Shown: one piece after another, positions 14,078 through 21,036 of the stretch | How positions within the stretch are numbered: position 1 is the stretch's first letter | Layout of the letters: every line of letters starts with the position of its first letter | Origin: Gammaproteobacteria bacterium | GTDB lineage: Bacteria; Pseudomonadota; Gammaproteobacteria; GCA-001735895 | Direction: 5' to 3' | DNA: 21,036 nt | Assembly (NCBI GenBank): GCA_015494335.1 | Contig: WGBK01000077.1 | Location: forward strand, 1 to 21,036 | The notes under the pieces: model-generated | Told to the model about the DNA's origin: nothing | What the model saw: only the letters and a program-made list of their open reading frames with translations | Database searches by the model: none | Made by a program: the position numbers and the translations under genes

Positions 14078-16262
14078 GCCCGACTCCCCAGGAAAAGAAT
14101 CCAGTATGTCACAAGCCACCGACCCGGCGCTGCAGGTATTGCGCGAGCGCTTCGGCTACGACGCCTTCCGTCACCAGCAGCGCGAGATCATCGATACCCT
14201 GCTCGACGGCGAGGATGCCCTGGTGCTGATGCCCACCGGCGGCGGCAAGTCCCTGTGTTACCAGATTCCGGCCATCCTGCGCGAAGGCGTCGGCATCGTC
14301 ATCTCGCCGCTGATTGCACTGATGCAGGACCAGGTCGATGCGCTGGCGCAGAACGGCGTGCGCGCCAGCTTTCTCAACTCCACCCAAACGCCGGAACAGC
14401 AGCAGACAGTTCGACGGCAGTTGCTCGAAGGCGAGATCGAGCTGCTCTACGTGGCTCCCGAGCGGGCGCTGACCGAGGACTTCCTGAACCTGCTCGAGCG
14501 GGCCCGCATCGCCCTGTTCGCCATCGACGAAGCCCATTGCGTCTCCCAGTGGGGTCATGATTTCCGCAAGGATTACCAGAGCCTGTACCGCCTCCACGAA
14601 CGCTTTCCGCAGGTACCGCGCATTGCCCTGACGGCCACCGCGGATCGCCGAACCCGCGACGAGATCGAGCAGCAATTGCAGCTGCGACAGGCCCGGCAAT
14701 TCATCCACAGCTTCGACCGCCCGAACATCTTCTACCGCATCAGCGAGGGCCAGAACAACCGCCAGCGACTGTGGGACTTTCTCAGCGCCCATCATCCGCA
14801 GGATGCCGGCATCGTCTATTGCCTGTCGCGCAAGCAGGTCGAATCCACCGCCGCCTGGCTGCGCCAGAAGGGCCGCAACGCCCTGCCCTACCACGCAGGT
14901 CTCGACAAGGACACCCGCGCCGAACACCAGCACATCTTCCTGCAGCAGGAAGGCGTCATCATCGTCGCCACCATTGCCTTCGGCATGGGCATCGACAAGC
15001 CCGATGTGCGTTTCGTTGCCCATCTCAACCTGCCGAAGAACATCGAATCCTACTACCAGGAAACCGGCCGCGCCGGGCGCGACGGCGAAGCGGCCAACGC
15101 CTGGCTCGCCTACGGCCTGCAGGACATCATCACCCTGCGCCAGATGAGCCAGGATTCCGACGCCAGCGACGCCCACAAGCGTAACCTGCACAGCAAGCTG
15201 GAAGCCATGCTCGGCCTCTGCGAGCAGGCCGCCTGCCGGCGCCAGACCCTGCTGGCCTATTTCGGCGAGGAACTGCCCGAGCCCTGCGGCCACTGCGACA
15301 ATTGCGTCTCGCCGCCCGACAGCTGGGACGCCACCGAGGCCGCGCGCAAGGCCCTGTCCTGCGTGTACCGCACCGGTCAACGCTTCGGCGTCAACTACAT
15401 CATCGATGTGCTGCTGGGCAAGGAGCACGAGAAGATCCAGCGCAACGGCCACGACCGCATCAGCACCTTCGGCATCGGCGGCGAACTCTCCAGCGCCGAA
15501 TGGCACAGCCTGATGCGTCAGCTGATTGCCCTGGGCTATCTCTACAGCGATGCCGAGCAATACGGCGCGATCAAGCTCGACCCGCGTTGCAAGCCCCTGC
15601 TCTCCGGACAGGAAAGCCTGCAACTGCGCAAGCACGAGCCGCGCGAGAAAACCCGCAGCGGCGGCAAGAGCAAGGCCGCTTCCGCATCGGTCCGCATGGC
15701 CGACCAGCCCCTGTTCGAGGCCTTGCGCGAGTATCGCCGCGAGCAGGCCGAGCGCCAGGGCGTACCGCCCTATGTGATCCTCCACGACAAGACGCTGAAG
15801 GCGATTGCCGAAATCCGTCCCGGAAACATTTCACGGCTGTCACAGATCATCGGCATCGGAGCGAAGAAGATCGAACTCTACGGCGACGACCTGCTTGAAA
15901 TCGTACAGCAATTCCCGCTGGATCCGTCCTTGGACAACAGCCTGCCCGATACGGTCAACGAAACCCTGAAACGCCTGCGCGCCGGCGCCAGCCCTCAGCA
16001 GATCGCCGCCGACCGCGAACTGGCCGAAAGCAGCATCTACGGCCACCTGGCCCAGGCCATCGAAGCCGGACTGATCGAACTGGAGGCCGTCACCGACCTG
16101 GCCCCGGAGCAGATCGACGAGATCCGCTACGCACTGGAAATGGCGCTGGAAGAGGAAGACTTCCGCCTGAAGAAGGTCCACGAGACGCTGGACGGCGAAT
16201 ACGACTACGGCCTGATCAAGTGCGTGCTGGCCAGCCTCGGCCAATCCCCGCTGCCTACTTGA
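14076..16262 (+). CDS. recQ: ATP-dependent DNA helicase RecQ with long C-terminal extension
   Basis: A 728-residue 3'-5' DNA helicase of recombination and repair (E. coli RecQ is 609). Seen in order: motif 0 (GYDAFRHQQREII), Walker A MPTGGGKS (residues 52-59), DEAH at 151-154 (DEAHCVSQWGHDFRKDY), TATA box ALTATAD, motif VI QETGRAGRDG, zinc-binding Cys387, 404, 407 and 410, an RQC winged helix, an HRDC domain (PLFEALREYRREQAERQG to YGDDLLEIVQQ), then about 110 more residues (LKRLRAGASPQQIAADREL...), an HTH_40-like region found in some RecQs. The ATG at 14076 has AAGGA 6 bases upstream; the next in-frame ATG at 14106 has a poorly spaced AGGA and would give 718 residues. The 3' end overlaps the convergent DUF1003 gene by 8 bases. 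Confidence 0.96.
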   Translation: MPDSPGKESSMSQATDPALQVLRERFGYDAFRHQQREIIDTLLDGEDALVLMPTGGGKSLCYQIPAILREGVGIVISPLIALMQDQVDALAQNGVRASFLNSTQTPEQQQTVRRQLLEGEIELLYVAPERALTEDFLNLLERARIALFAIDEAHCVSQWGHDFRKDYQSLYRLHERFPQVPRIALTATADRRTRDEIEQQLQLRQARQFIHSFDRPNIFYRISEGQNNRQRLWDFLSAHHPQDAGIVYCLSRKQVESTAAWLRQKGRNALPYHAGLDKDTRAEHQHIFLQQEGVIIVATIAFGMGIDKPDVRFVAHLNLPKNIESYYQETGRAGRDGEAANAWLAYGLQDIITLRQMSQDSDASDAHKRNLHSKLEAMLGLCEQAACRRQTLLAYFGEELPEPCGHCDNCVSPPDSWDATEAARKALSCVYRTGQRFGVNYIIDVLLGKEHEKIQRNGHDRISTFGIGGELSSAEWHSLMRQLIALGYLYSDAEQYGAIKLDPRCKPLLSGQESLQLRKHEPREKTRSGGKSKAASASVRMADQPLFEALREYRREQAERQGVPPYVILHDKTLKAIAEIRPGNISRLSQIIGIGAKKIELYGDDLLEIVQQFPLDPSLDNSLPDTVNETLKRLRAGASPQQIAADRELAESSIYGHLAQAIEAGLIELEAVTDLAPEQIDEIRYALEMALEEEDFRLKKVHETLDGEYDYGLIKCVLASLGQSPLPT

Positions 16263-16965
16263 TCTTGTTCTGCAGCTCCTTGAGCATCTCGGTCTGGATC
16301 TGCTGGATTTCCATGAAGCGACGCATCTCCTGGTGCAATAACTGATCGAGCTTTTCCGCGATGATGCGGATCTCGACCTCCGACTTGAGATTGACCTGAT
16401 AGTCGTTCTCGGCGCGCATGCGGTCGCGGTCGGCCTGACGATTCTGGCTCATCATGATGATCGGCGCCTGTACCGCGGCGAGCAGGGACAGGAACAGGTT
16501 GAGCAGGATGAACGGATAGGGATCGAAGGGCTCCTGCCGCAACAGCAGGGTATTGGCCACCACCCACACGACGATCAGGAAACCAAACCAGAGGATGAAG
16601 GCCCAGCTTCCGCCGAACTCCGCCACCTTGTCGGCCACCCGTTCGCCGAAGCTCAGGCTCTGCTCGTATTCCTCGTTCAGGTTCTCGGAAACCAGGGCAT
16701 TGTCGCGCAGGCTTTGCACGACCTCCGTTTCCAGTTCATCGAGTTCACCCAGGTCCTTTTCCATCAGCTGCTGGATATAGCGGGTGCGATATTCGTTGAG
16801 GCAGTCGTAGCAGATCAGCCCGTTCTCGTCCCACTCCGGTCTCTGATTGCGAATCAGCCGCAAAACGCCGCCCTGCACCAGATTCGCGGGTACCAGCTGG
16901 GTCATCGGCAGGGTTTTCCCGCAGACCTGGCAGCTGCCCGTCTTGTTGTGATGGCGTCGACTCAT
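16255..16965 (-). CDS. DUF1003 membrane protein with N-terminal zinc ribbon
   Basis: A 236-residue DUF1003 protein of unknown function. Residues 12-15 (CQVC) and 52-55 (CYDC) form a four-cysteine zinc ribbon. Then comes an acidic helical stretch, and two membrane helices: FGGSWAFILWFGFLIVVW near the middle and DPYPFILLNLFLSLLAAVQA, followed by IIMMSQNRQADRDRMRAEND, the most conserved part of the family. The C-terminus (VEIRIIAEKLDQL... and MRRFMEIQQIQTEMLKELQN) is a charged, probably cytoplasmic coiled coil. The start has GGGAGAGA upstream on the minus strand. It begins 19 bases after the phosphoketolase stop, so it is the last gene of the ackA-xfp operon; a link to that metabolism is positional only. 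Its stop overlaps the end of recQ. Confidence 0.9.
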   Translation of the reverse strand: MSRRHHNKTGSCQVCGKTLPMTQLVPANLVQGGVLRLIRNQRPEWDENGLICYDCLNEYRTRYIQQLMEKDLGELDELETEVVQSLRDNALVSENLNEEYEQSLSFGERVADKVAEFGGSWAFILWFGFLIVVWVVANTLLLRQEPFDPYPFILLNLFLSLLAAVQAPIIMMSQNRQADRDRMRAENDYQVNLKSEVEIRIIAEKLDQLLHQEMRRFMEIQQIQTEMLKELQNKIK

Positions 16966-16984
16966 GCTTCAGGTCTCTCCCAGC

Positions 16985-19372
16985 TCAAGGATTGCGCGAC
17001 CATTTCCAGTCGCGGATCTCCGGCATGTCCTCGCCGTGGGCGTCGATGTATTCCCGGTGTTCCACCAGCTTGTCATGCATCTGCTGGTGGATATGTCCGG
17101 CGCGGTCCGCCAGCGCCGGCACGCGATCGGCCACGGCCATCACCAGATGGAAACGATCGAGATCGTTGCGTACTACCATGTCGAAGGGCGTGGTAGTGGT
17201 CCCCTCCTCCTTGTAGCCACTGACATGCAGCTGGTTGCGGAAGGCGCGCCGGTAGGTCAGGCGGTGGATCAGCCAGGGGTAGCCGTGGAAGGCGAAGACC
17301 ACCGGCACATCGGTTCCGAACAGGGCATCGAACTCCTGCTCCGGCAATCCGTGGGGATGTTCCCCGTGGGGCTGCAGGGTCATCAGGTCCACCACATTGA
17401 TGACACGGATGCGCAGACTCGGCGCCAGGCTGCGCAACAGGTCCACCGCAGCCAGGGTCTCGATGGTCGGCACATCGCCGCAGCAGGCCATGATCACATC
17501 CGGCTTGCCGTCCTGGTCGTTGCTGGCCCATTCCCAGATGCCGATGCCCGCGCTGCAATGCTTGATGGCCGCATCCATGCTCAACCACTGGGGTTCCGGT
17601 TGCTTGCCAGCCACGATCACATTGACCAGGTTGCGCGAATTGAGACATTCGTGGGCCACATGGAGCAGGCAGTTGGCATCCGGCGGCAGGTACACGCGCA
17701 CGATATCCGCCTTCTTGTTGACGACATGGTCGAGAAAGCCCGGATCCTGGTGCGAAAAGCCGTTGTGGTCCTGTCGCCATACGTGGGAGGTCAGCAGAAT
17801 GTTGAGGGAGGCGATATCAGCGCGCCACGGAATCTCGTTGCAGACCTTGAGCCACTTGGCATGCTGGTTGAACATCGAATCGACGATGTGGATGAAGGCT
17901 TCGTAGCAGGAAAAGAAGCCGTGTCGCCCGGTCAGCAGATAGCCTTCCAGCCAGCCCTGGCAGGTATGCTCGGAAAGAATCTCCATCACCCGCCCATCGG
18001 GGTCGAGGTGGTCGTCGTAGTCGAGGGTCTGTGCCATCCAGGCGCGATCGGTGACATCGAACAGGGCCGACAGCCGGTTGGAAGCCGTCTCGTCCGGCCC
18101 CATGACGCGGAAGTTCGCCGTCTTCTCGTTCAGCTTCATGACATCCCGCAGGAACAGCCCGAGCCGCCGGGTGGCCTCGCCCAGTCCCTCCCCTGGCTGT
18201 TTCACTTCCAGCGCATAGTCCCGGTAATCCGGCAGGTGCAGGGGCTGCAGCAGCAAGCCGCCGTTGGCATGGGGGTTGGCTCCCATGCGGCGATCGCCCT
18301 CGGGGGCCAGCTCGGCAATCTCGGGCCGCAACCAGCCGGACTCGTCGAACAACTCGCGCGGGCGGTAGCTCTCCATCCAGGATTGCAGCAATCGCAGGTG
18401 CTCCGGTGTGGTTGCATTGGGGATCGGCACCTGGTGAGCGCGCCAGAAATCCTCGACCTTGAGACCGTCCACCTGTTTCGGCCCGGTCCAGCCCTTGGGG
18501 GTACGCAGGATGATCATGGGCCAGCGCGGCAGCGAGGTTCCTCCCTCTTCGCGGGCCTGTTTCTGGATGGTCCGGATGCGCCCGATGGCATGATCCAGCA
18601 TGGCCGCCAACCGCTGATGAACCGGTTCCGGATCGTGCCCGGCCACCACCAGGGGTTCGTAGCCGTAGCCGCGAAACAGATCCAGCAGGCTGGCCTCGTC
18701 GATACGCGCCAGCACCGTGGGGTTGGCGATCTTGTAGCCATTGAGATGCAACACGGGCAGCACCGCGCCATCGCGCTGCGGATTCAGGAACTTGTTGGAA
18801 TGCCAGGCCGTGGCCAGGGGGCCGGTTTCCGCCTCGCCGTCGCCGACCACGCACAGGGCCAGCAGGTCGGGATTGTCGAATACCGCGCCATAGGCATGGG
18901 CCAGGGAATAGCCCAGCTCGCCGCCCTCGTTGATCGAGCCCGGCGTTTCCGGGGCGCAGTGGCTCGGCACGCCACCGGGGAAGGAGAATTGCCTGAACAG
19001 GCGCTTCATGCCCGCCTTGTCTTGAGAGACATCGGGGTAACGCTCGCTGTAACTACCCTCCATCCAGGTGCTCGCCACCAGCGCGGGACCGCCGTGCCCC
19101 GGCCCGGTGACGAAGATGGCATTCAGGTCATACCGGCGAATGACCCGGTTCATGTGCGCATACAGCAGGTTGAGCCCCGGGGTCGTGCCCCAGTGGCCGA
19201 GGCGCCGCGGCTTGATGTGCTCGGGCCGGAGATCTTCCTCCAGCAGGGGATTGTTCATCAGGAAGATCTGCCCGGCCGAGAGGTAATTGGCGGCCCGCCA
19301 CCAGGCATCGATGAGATACAGCTCCTCTCTGCCGAGAGGGGAAGCATCGAGGGTATTGGAAGAAGATGTCAT
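16985..19372 (-). CDS. xfp: phosphoketolase (xylulose-5-phosphate/fructose-6-phosphate)
   Basis: A 795-residue thiamine diphosphate enzyme, normal length for the family. It splits xylulose 5-phosphate (and in many cases fructose 6-phosphate) with phosphate into acetyl phosphate plus glyceraldehyde 3-phosphate or erythrose 4-phosphate. The N-terminal domain shows AANYLSAGQIFLMNNPLL, GHWGTTPGLNLLYAHMNRVI, GPGHGGPA, and the TPP/Mg motif GDGEAETGPLATAWHSNKF with G177-D178-G179. The middle contains the pyrimidine-binding domain (SCYEAFIHIVDSM, HQDPGFLDH), and the C-terminus ends in PEIRDWKWSR. The start at 19372 has AGGAGA upstream and overlaps the acetate kinase stop (ATGA, 19369-19372), so the two are translationally coupled. 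Whether it uses fructose 6-phosphate as well cannot be told by eye. Confidence 0.96.
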   Translation of the reverse strand: MTSSSNTLDASPLGREELYLIDAWWRAANYLSAGQIFLMNNPLLEEDLRPEHIKPRRLGHWGTTPGLNLLYAHMNRVIRRYDLNAIFVTGPGHGGPALVASTWMEGSYSERYPDVSQDKAGMKRLFRQFSFPGGVPSHCAPETPGSINEGGELGYSLAHAYGAVFDNPDLLALCVVGDGEAETGPLATAWHSNKFLNPQRDGAVLPVLHLNGYKIANPTVLARIDEASLLDLFRGYGYEPLVVAGHDPEPVHQRLAAMLDHAIGRIRTIQKQAREEGGTSLPRWPMIILRTPKGWTGPKQVDGLKVEDFWRAHQVPIPNATTPEHLRLLQSWMESYRPRELFDESGWLRPEIAELAPEGDRRMGANPHANGGLLLQPLHLPDYRDYALEVKQPGEGLGEATRRLGLFLRDVMKLNEKTANFRVMGPDETASNRLSALFDVTDRAWMAQTLDYDDHLDPDGRVMEILSEHTCQGWLEGYLLTGRHGFFSCYEAFIHIVDSMFNQHAKWLKVCNEIPWRADIASLNILLTSHVWRQDHNGFSHQDPGFLDHVVNKKADIVRVYLPPDANCLLHVAHECLNSRNLVNVIVAGKQPEPQWLSMDAAIKHCSAGIGIWEWASNDQDGKPDVIMACCGDVPTIETLAAVDLLRSLAPSLRIRVINVVDLMTLQPHGEHPHGLPEQEFDALFGTDVPVVFAFHGYPWLIHRLTYRRAFRNQLHVSGYKEEGTTTTPFDMVVRNDLDRFHLVMAVADRVPALADRAGHIHQQMHDKLVEHREYIDAHGEDMPEIRDWKWSRNP

Positions 19373-20610
19373 GATGGAGTTCTCCTGGATGGGTGCAGCA
19401 GGCGAGCCGCATGGACGGCGATGACCTGCTCCTCGTCGGTAGCAATACTGTACACCGAAACCGGGCTGCCGGGCCGACTGATGCACGGCTGCCGGTCCTC
19501 GTTGGCCCGGGCATCGAGGCGGATGCCGAGCCAGGCCGCCGCCTCGCAGATGCGCGCACGAATCACCGCCGAATGCTCACCGATACCCCCGGTGAACACC
19601 AGGGCATCCAGCCCTCCCAGGGCAGCGGCCATGGAGGCCAGGGCGCGATGCGCATGGTGAACGAAATAATCGACGGCCAACCGGGCTTCCGGTCTGTCGT
19701 CGTGCAACAGTTCGAGCATGTCGCCACTGTTGCCGGAAAGACCGAGCAGGCCGCTGCGATGGTTGAACAGCTCATCCACTTCCGCCGCCGACATGCCCTG
19801 TTGCTGAATCAGCCAGGTGGCTATACCGGGGTCCAATGCGCCGCTGCGCGTGGCCATGGGCAGGCCATCGAGGGGCGTGAAACCCATGGTGGTGGCCATC
19901 GACCGGCCTTCTTGCATGGCACAGAGACTGGCACCGTGACCCAGATGCGCCACTACGACCCGTTTTCTGACCGACTCCCCCAGATGCAGGGGCAATTGCG
20001 CAGCAATATATTCATAGGACAAGCCATGAAACCCGTAGCGGCGTACCCCGGCGTCGTAGCACTCCCGCGGCAGGGCATAACGCTGTTCGACCTGCGGCAT
20101 GCTGCGGTGGAAGGCGGTATCGAAGCAGGCGACCTGGGGCAGCTCCGGCCAGCGCCGACGCAGAGCGCGGATCGCTGCCAGTCCCGGCGGCTGATGCAGA
20201 GGCGCCAGGGGCGTCAGCGCCTGCAGGCGGTCAATCAAGGCATCATCGATCTGCGCCGGACCGGACTGCTCGCTACCACCATGCACCACCCGATGACCGG
20301 CGCCAAGCCAGCGCAGGTCCGGAGCCTGCCGACCCAGAATCCGCAGCAAGCGGTCCACCAAGTGCTCAAACAGCTCCGGCGCCTCTTCTCCGCGGGGACG
20401 GGATTCCAGTTCCTGCTGCAGAATCTTTCGGCCCTGTCGGTTGTTCAGCGACAGTTGCGGTTGCGCCGTATCGAGCCGGGCAAACTGGCCGCGACAGATC
20501 ATTCGCGTTGCCGACGCATCACTCGTCAGGCATTCGTGAACGGCGAATTTCAGGCTCGACGAGCCCGCATTGAGTATCAGCAGAGCGGGAACCGTATCGG
20601 GGGAAGCCAT
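19369..20610 (-). CDS. ackA: acetate kinase
   Basis: A 413-residue acetate kinase of the ASKHA fold, converting acetyl phosphate and ADP to acetate and ATP, here fed by the phosphoketolase encoded just downstream. Visible are ILNAGSSSLKF at residues 12-22, GHRVVHGG, FDTAFHRSMP, RRYGFHGLSYEYI, VVAHLGHGASL, GFTPLDGLPMATRSGALDPG and VFTGGIGEHSAVIR. Several signature spots differ from classical AckA: GLSY replaces GTSH, LGHGAS replaces LGNGAS, and GEHS replaces GENS. These may mark a phosphoketolase-linked subgroup. The start at 20610 has an AGGA about 8 bases upstream on the minus strand. No Pta gene is nearby, which supports the Xfp-AckA pairing. The 219-base space upstream holds no gene that I can see. 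Confidence 0.93.
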   Translation of the reverse strand: MASPDTVPALLILNAGSSSLKFAVHECLTSDASATRMICRGQFARLDTAQPQLSLNNRQGRKILQQELESRPRGEEAPELFEHLVDRLLRILGRQAPDLRWLGAGHRVVHGGSEQSGPAQIDDALIDRLQALTPLAPLHQPPGLAAIRALRRRWPELPQVACFDTAFHRSMPQVEQRYALPRECYDAGVRRYGFHGLSYEYIAAQLPLHLGESVRKRVVVAHLGHGASLCAMQEGRSMATTMGFTPLDGLPMATRSGALDPGIATWLIQQQGMSAAEVDELFNHRSGLLGLSGNSGDMLELLHDDRPEARLAVDYFVHHAHRALASMAAALGGLDALVFTGGIGEHSAVIRARICEAAAWLGIRLDARANEDRQPCISRPGSPVSVYSIATDEEQVIAVHAARLLHPSRRTPS

Positions 20611-20829
20611 GCAAAATCCTGTTCCGGCATCGGAAGGCCGCAGGATACTACAGTCGCGGAACAGCTCGCGAACGGAAGACAGGGAGGCCGATGATTGCGA
20701 TAACCGGCTGGGCAGGCTTGCAGGGTCTCAGCCGACTCGGCCAAACCATCGGGGGGCGCAGCCCGCCTGCTGACAACCCTGCTGTATTCAGCGGTGGGTC
20801 AGGCCTCATGGCATAGACAGTTACCCCGA

Positions 20830-21036
20830 TCAGGATGGCGTGCGCTGGCCGGCCGCATCGAGCAGGGCTTCCAGTTGTTGCAAGACTGCGTCACCAAAGC
20901 CGTGAAGCTCGTAGCCGCGCCGAATATGCGCTACATAGGCATCAGCTGGTTGCAATGCGTAATCGATGCGGTCGGGATGCGCGACATAGACCTGGCAGAC
21001 GCGCCGACCGGATTGTTCTCCCTCGAAGGGCAGGGT
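20830..21036 (-). CDS. gamma-glutamylcyclotransferase (AIG2)-like protein, C-terminal part
   Basis: The window ends inside this minus-strand gene; 68 codons and the stop (20830-20832) are seen. The visible part reads VYVAHPDRIDYALQPADAYV then HIRRGYELHGFGDAVLQQLEALL, matching the end of gamma-glutamylcyclotransferase-like proteins: a YVA beta-strand, a PxxxY segment, and an (R)G...HG helix before the C-terminus. Relatives remove gamma-glutamyl groups as 5-oxoproline, but many are uncharacterised. The catalytic Glu region lies outside the window. No clear intrinsic terminator follows, and 219 bases separate its stop from the ackA start, so whether it shares the ackA transcript is open. Confidence 0.62.
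   Translation of the reverse strand, partial: TLPFEGEQSGRRVCQVYVAHPDRIDYALQPADAYVAHIRRGYELHGFGDAVLQQLEALLDAAGQRTPS

Noticed and set aside
14109..15785. 558-codon minus-strand open frame within recQ
   Set aside because: Antisense shadow; recQ motifs are complete on the plus strand.
16255..16262. 8-base tail-to-tail overlap of recQ and the DUF1003 gene
   Set aside because: Common in dense genomes; no hairpin or other signal there.
16964..19660. Very long plus-strand open frame opposite phosphoketolase and acetate kinase
   Set aside because: It is an antisense shadow of GC-rich coding sequence; it has no recognisable domain, and the minus strand carries full enzyme motifs.
20611..20829. Gap between ackA and the gamma-glutamylcyclotransferase-like gene
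   Set aside because: Only short imperfect inverted repeats and a weak TAGTAT element seen; not enough to call a promoter, terminator or RNA gene.
1..21036. CRISPR array, tRNA, rRNA, insertion sequence or phage genes
   Set aside because: Looked for repeats with regular spacing, tRNA-like cloverleaf ends and transposase or integrase motifs; none recognised.

Overview
The window looks like chromosomal DNA from a GC-rich gammaproteobacterium. The lifestyle suggested is that of a sulfur-metabolising or chemolithotrophic lineage. This rests on gene content: a TauE/SafE permease, an OsmC-like protein, two single-domain rhodaneses, a DsrE-like protein, a multihaem c-type cytochrome, a phosphoketolase and a Kbp (YgaU)-like protein. 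No rRNA, tRNA, CRISPR array, insertion sequence or phage gene was seen, and coding density is high, so this reads as ordinary core/accessory chromosome rather than a mobile island.

Region 1 (1-10194) is one long plus-strand run. It opens with the 3' end of a TauE/SafE permease, then a small unknown protein, an OsmC-like protein and two paralogous rhodaneses. A zinc-type CDF exporter follows, then a three-gene ABC export system (membrane-fusion protein, FtsX-type permease, ATPase) and a second CDF protein fused to a NifX-like domain. These ten genes have overlaps or gaps of 36 bases or less, so they look like one operon joining sulfur handling to metal or amphiphile efflux. After a 77-base gap come a Crp/Fnr-type regulator, a FadL-type outer-membrane channel and a secreted pentahaem cytochrome, closed by a strong intrinsic terminator.

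Region 2 (10195-11562) has the Kbp/LysM protein with its own leader, a shared convergent terminator, a DsrE-like protein on the minus strand, and a DUF1127 small protein with a structured 3' UTR and a textbook terminator. Region 3 (11563-13615) has a MocR-type (GntR-HTH/aminotransferase) regulator divergent from the DUF1127 gene, across a 10-bp perfect inverted repeat, followed by a degenerate hemerythrin-like protein.

Region 4 (13625-16262) holds ychJ and recQ, divergent, whose start codons appear to share a single CATG palindrome. Region 5 (16255-20610, minus strand) is an ackA-xfp-DUF1003 operon: phosphoketolase makes acetyl phosphate and acetate kinase converts it to acetate and ATP. The window ends in the 3' part of a gamma-glutamylcyclotransferase-like gene on the minus strand.

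The stretches most worth a second look are the sulfur/efflux operon with its CDF-NifX fusion, the Crp-FadL-pentahaem cytochrome cluster, the MocR/DUF1127 palindrome, and the shared-start ychJ/recQ junction.
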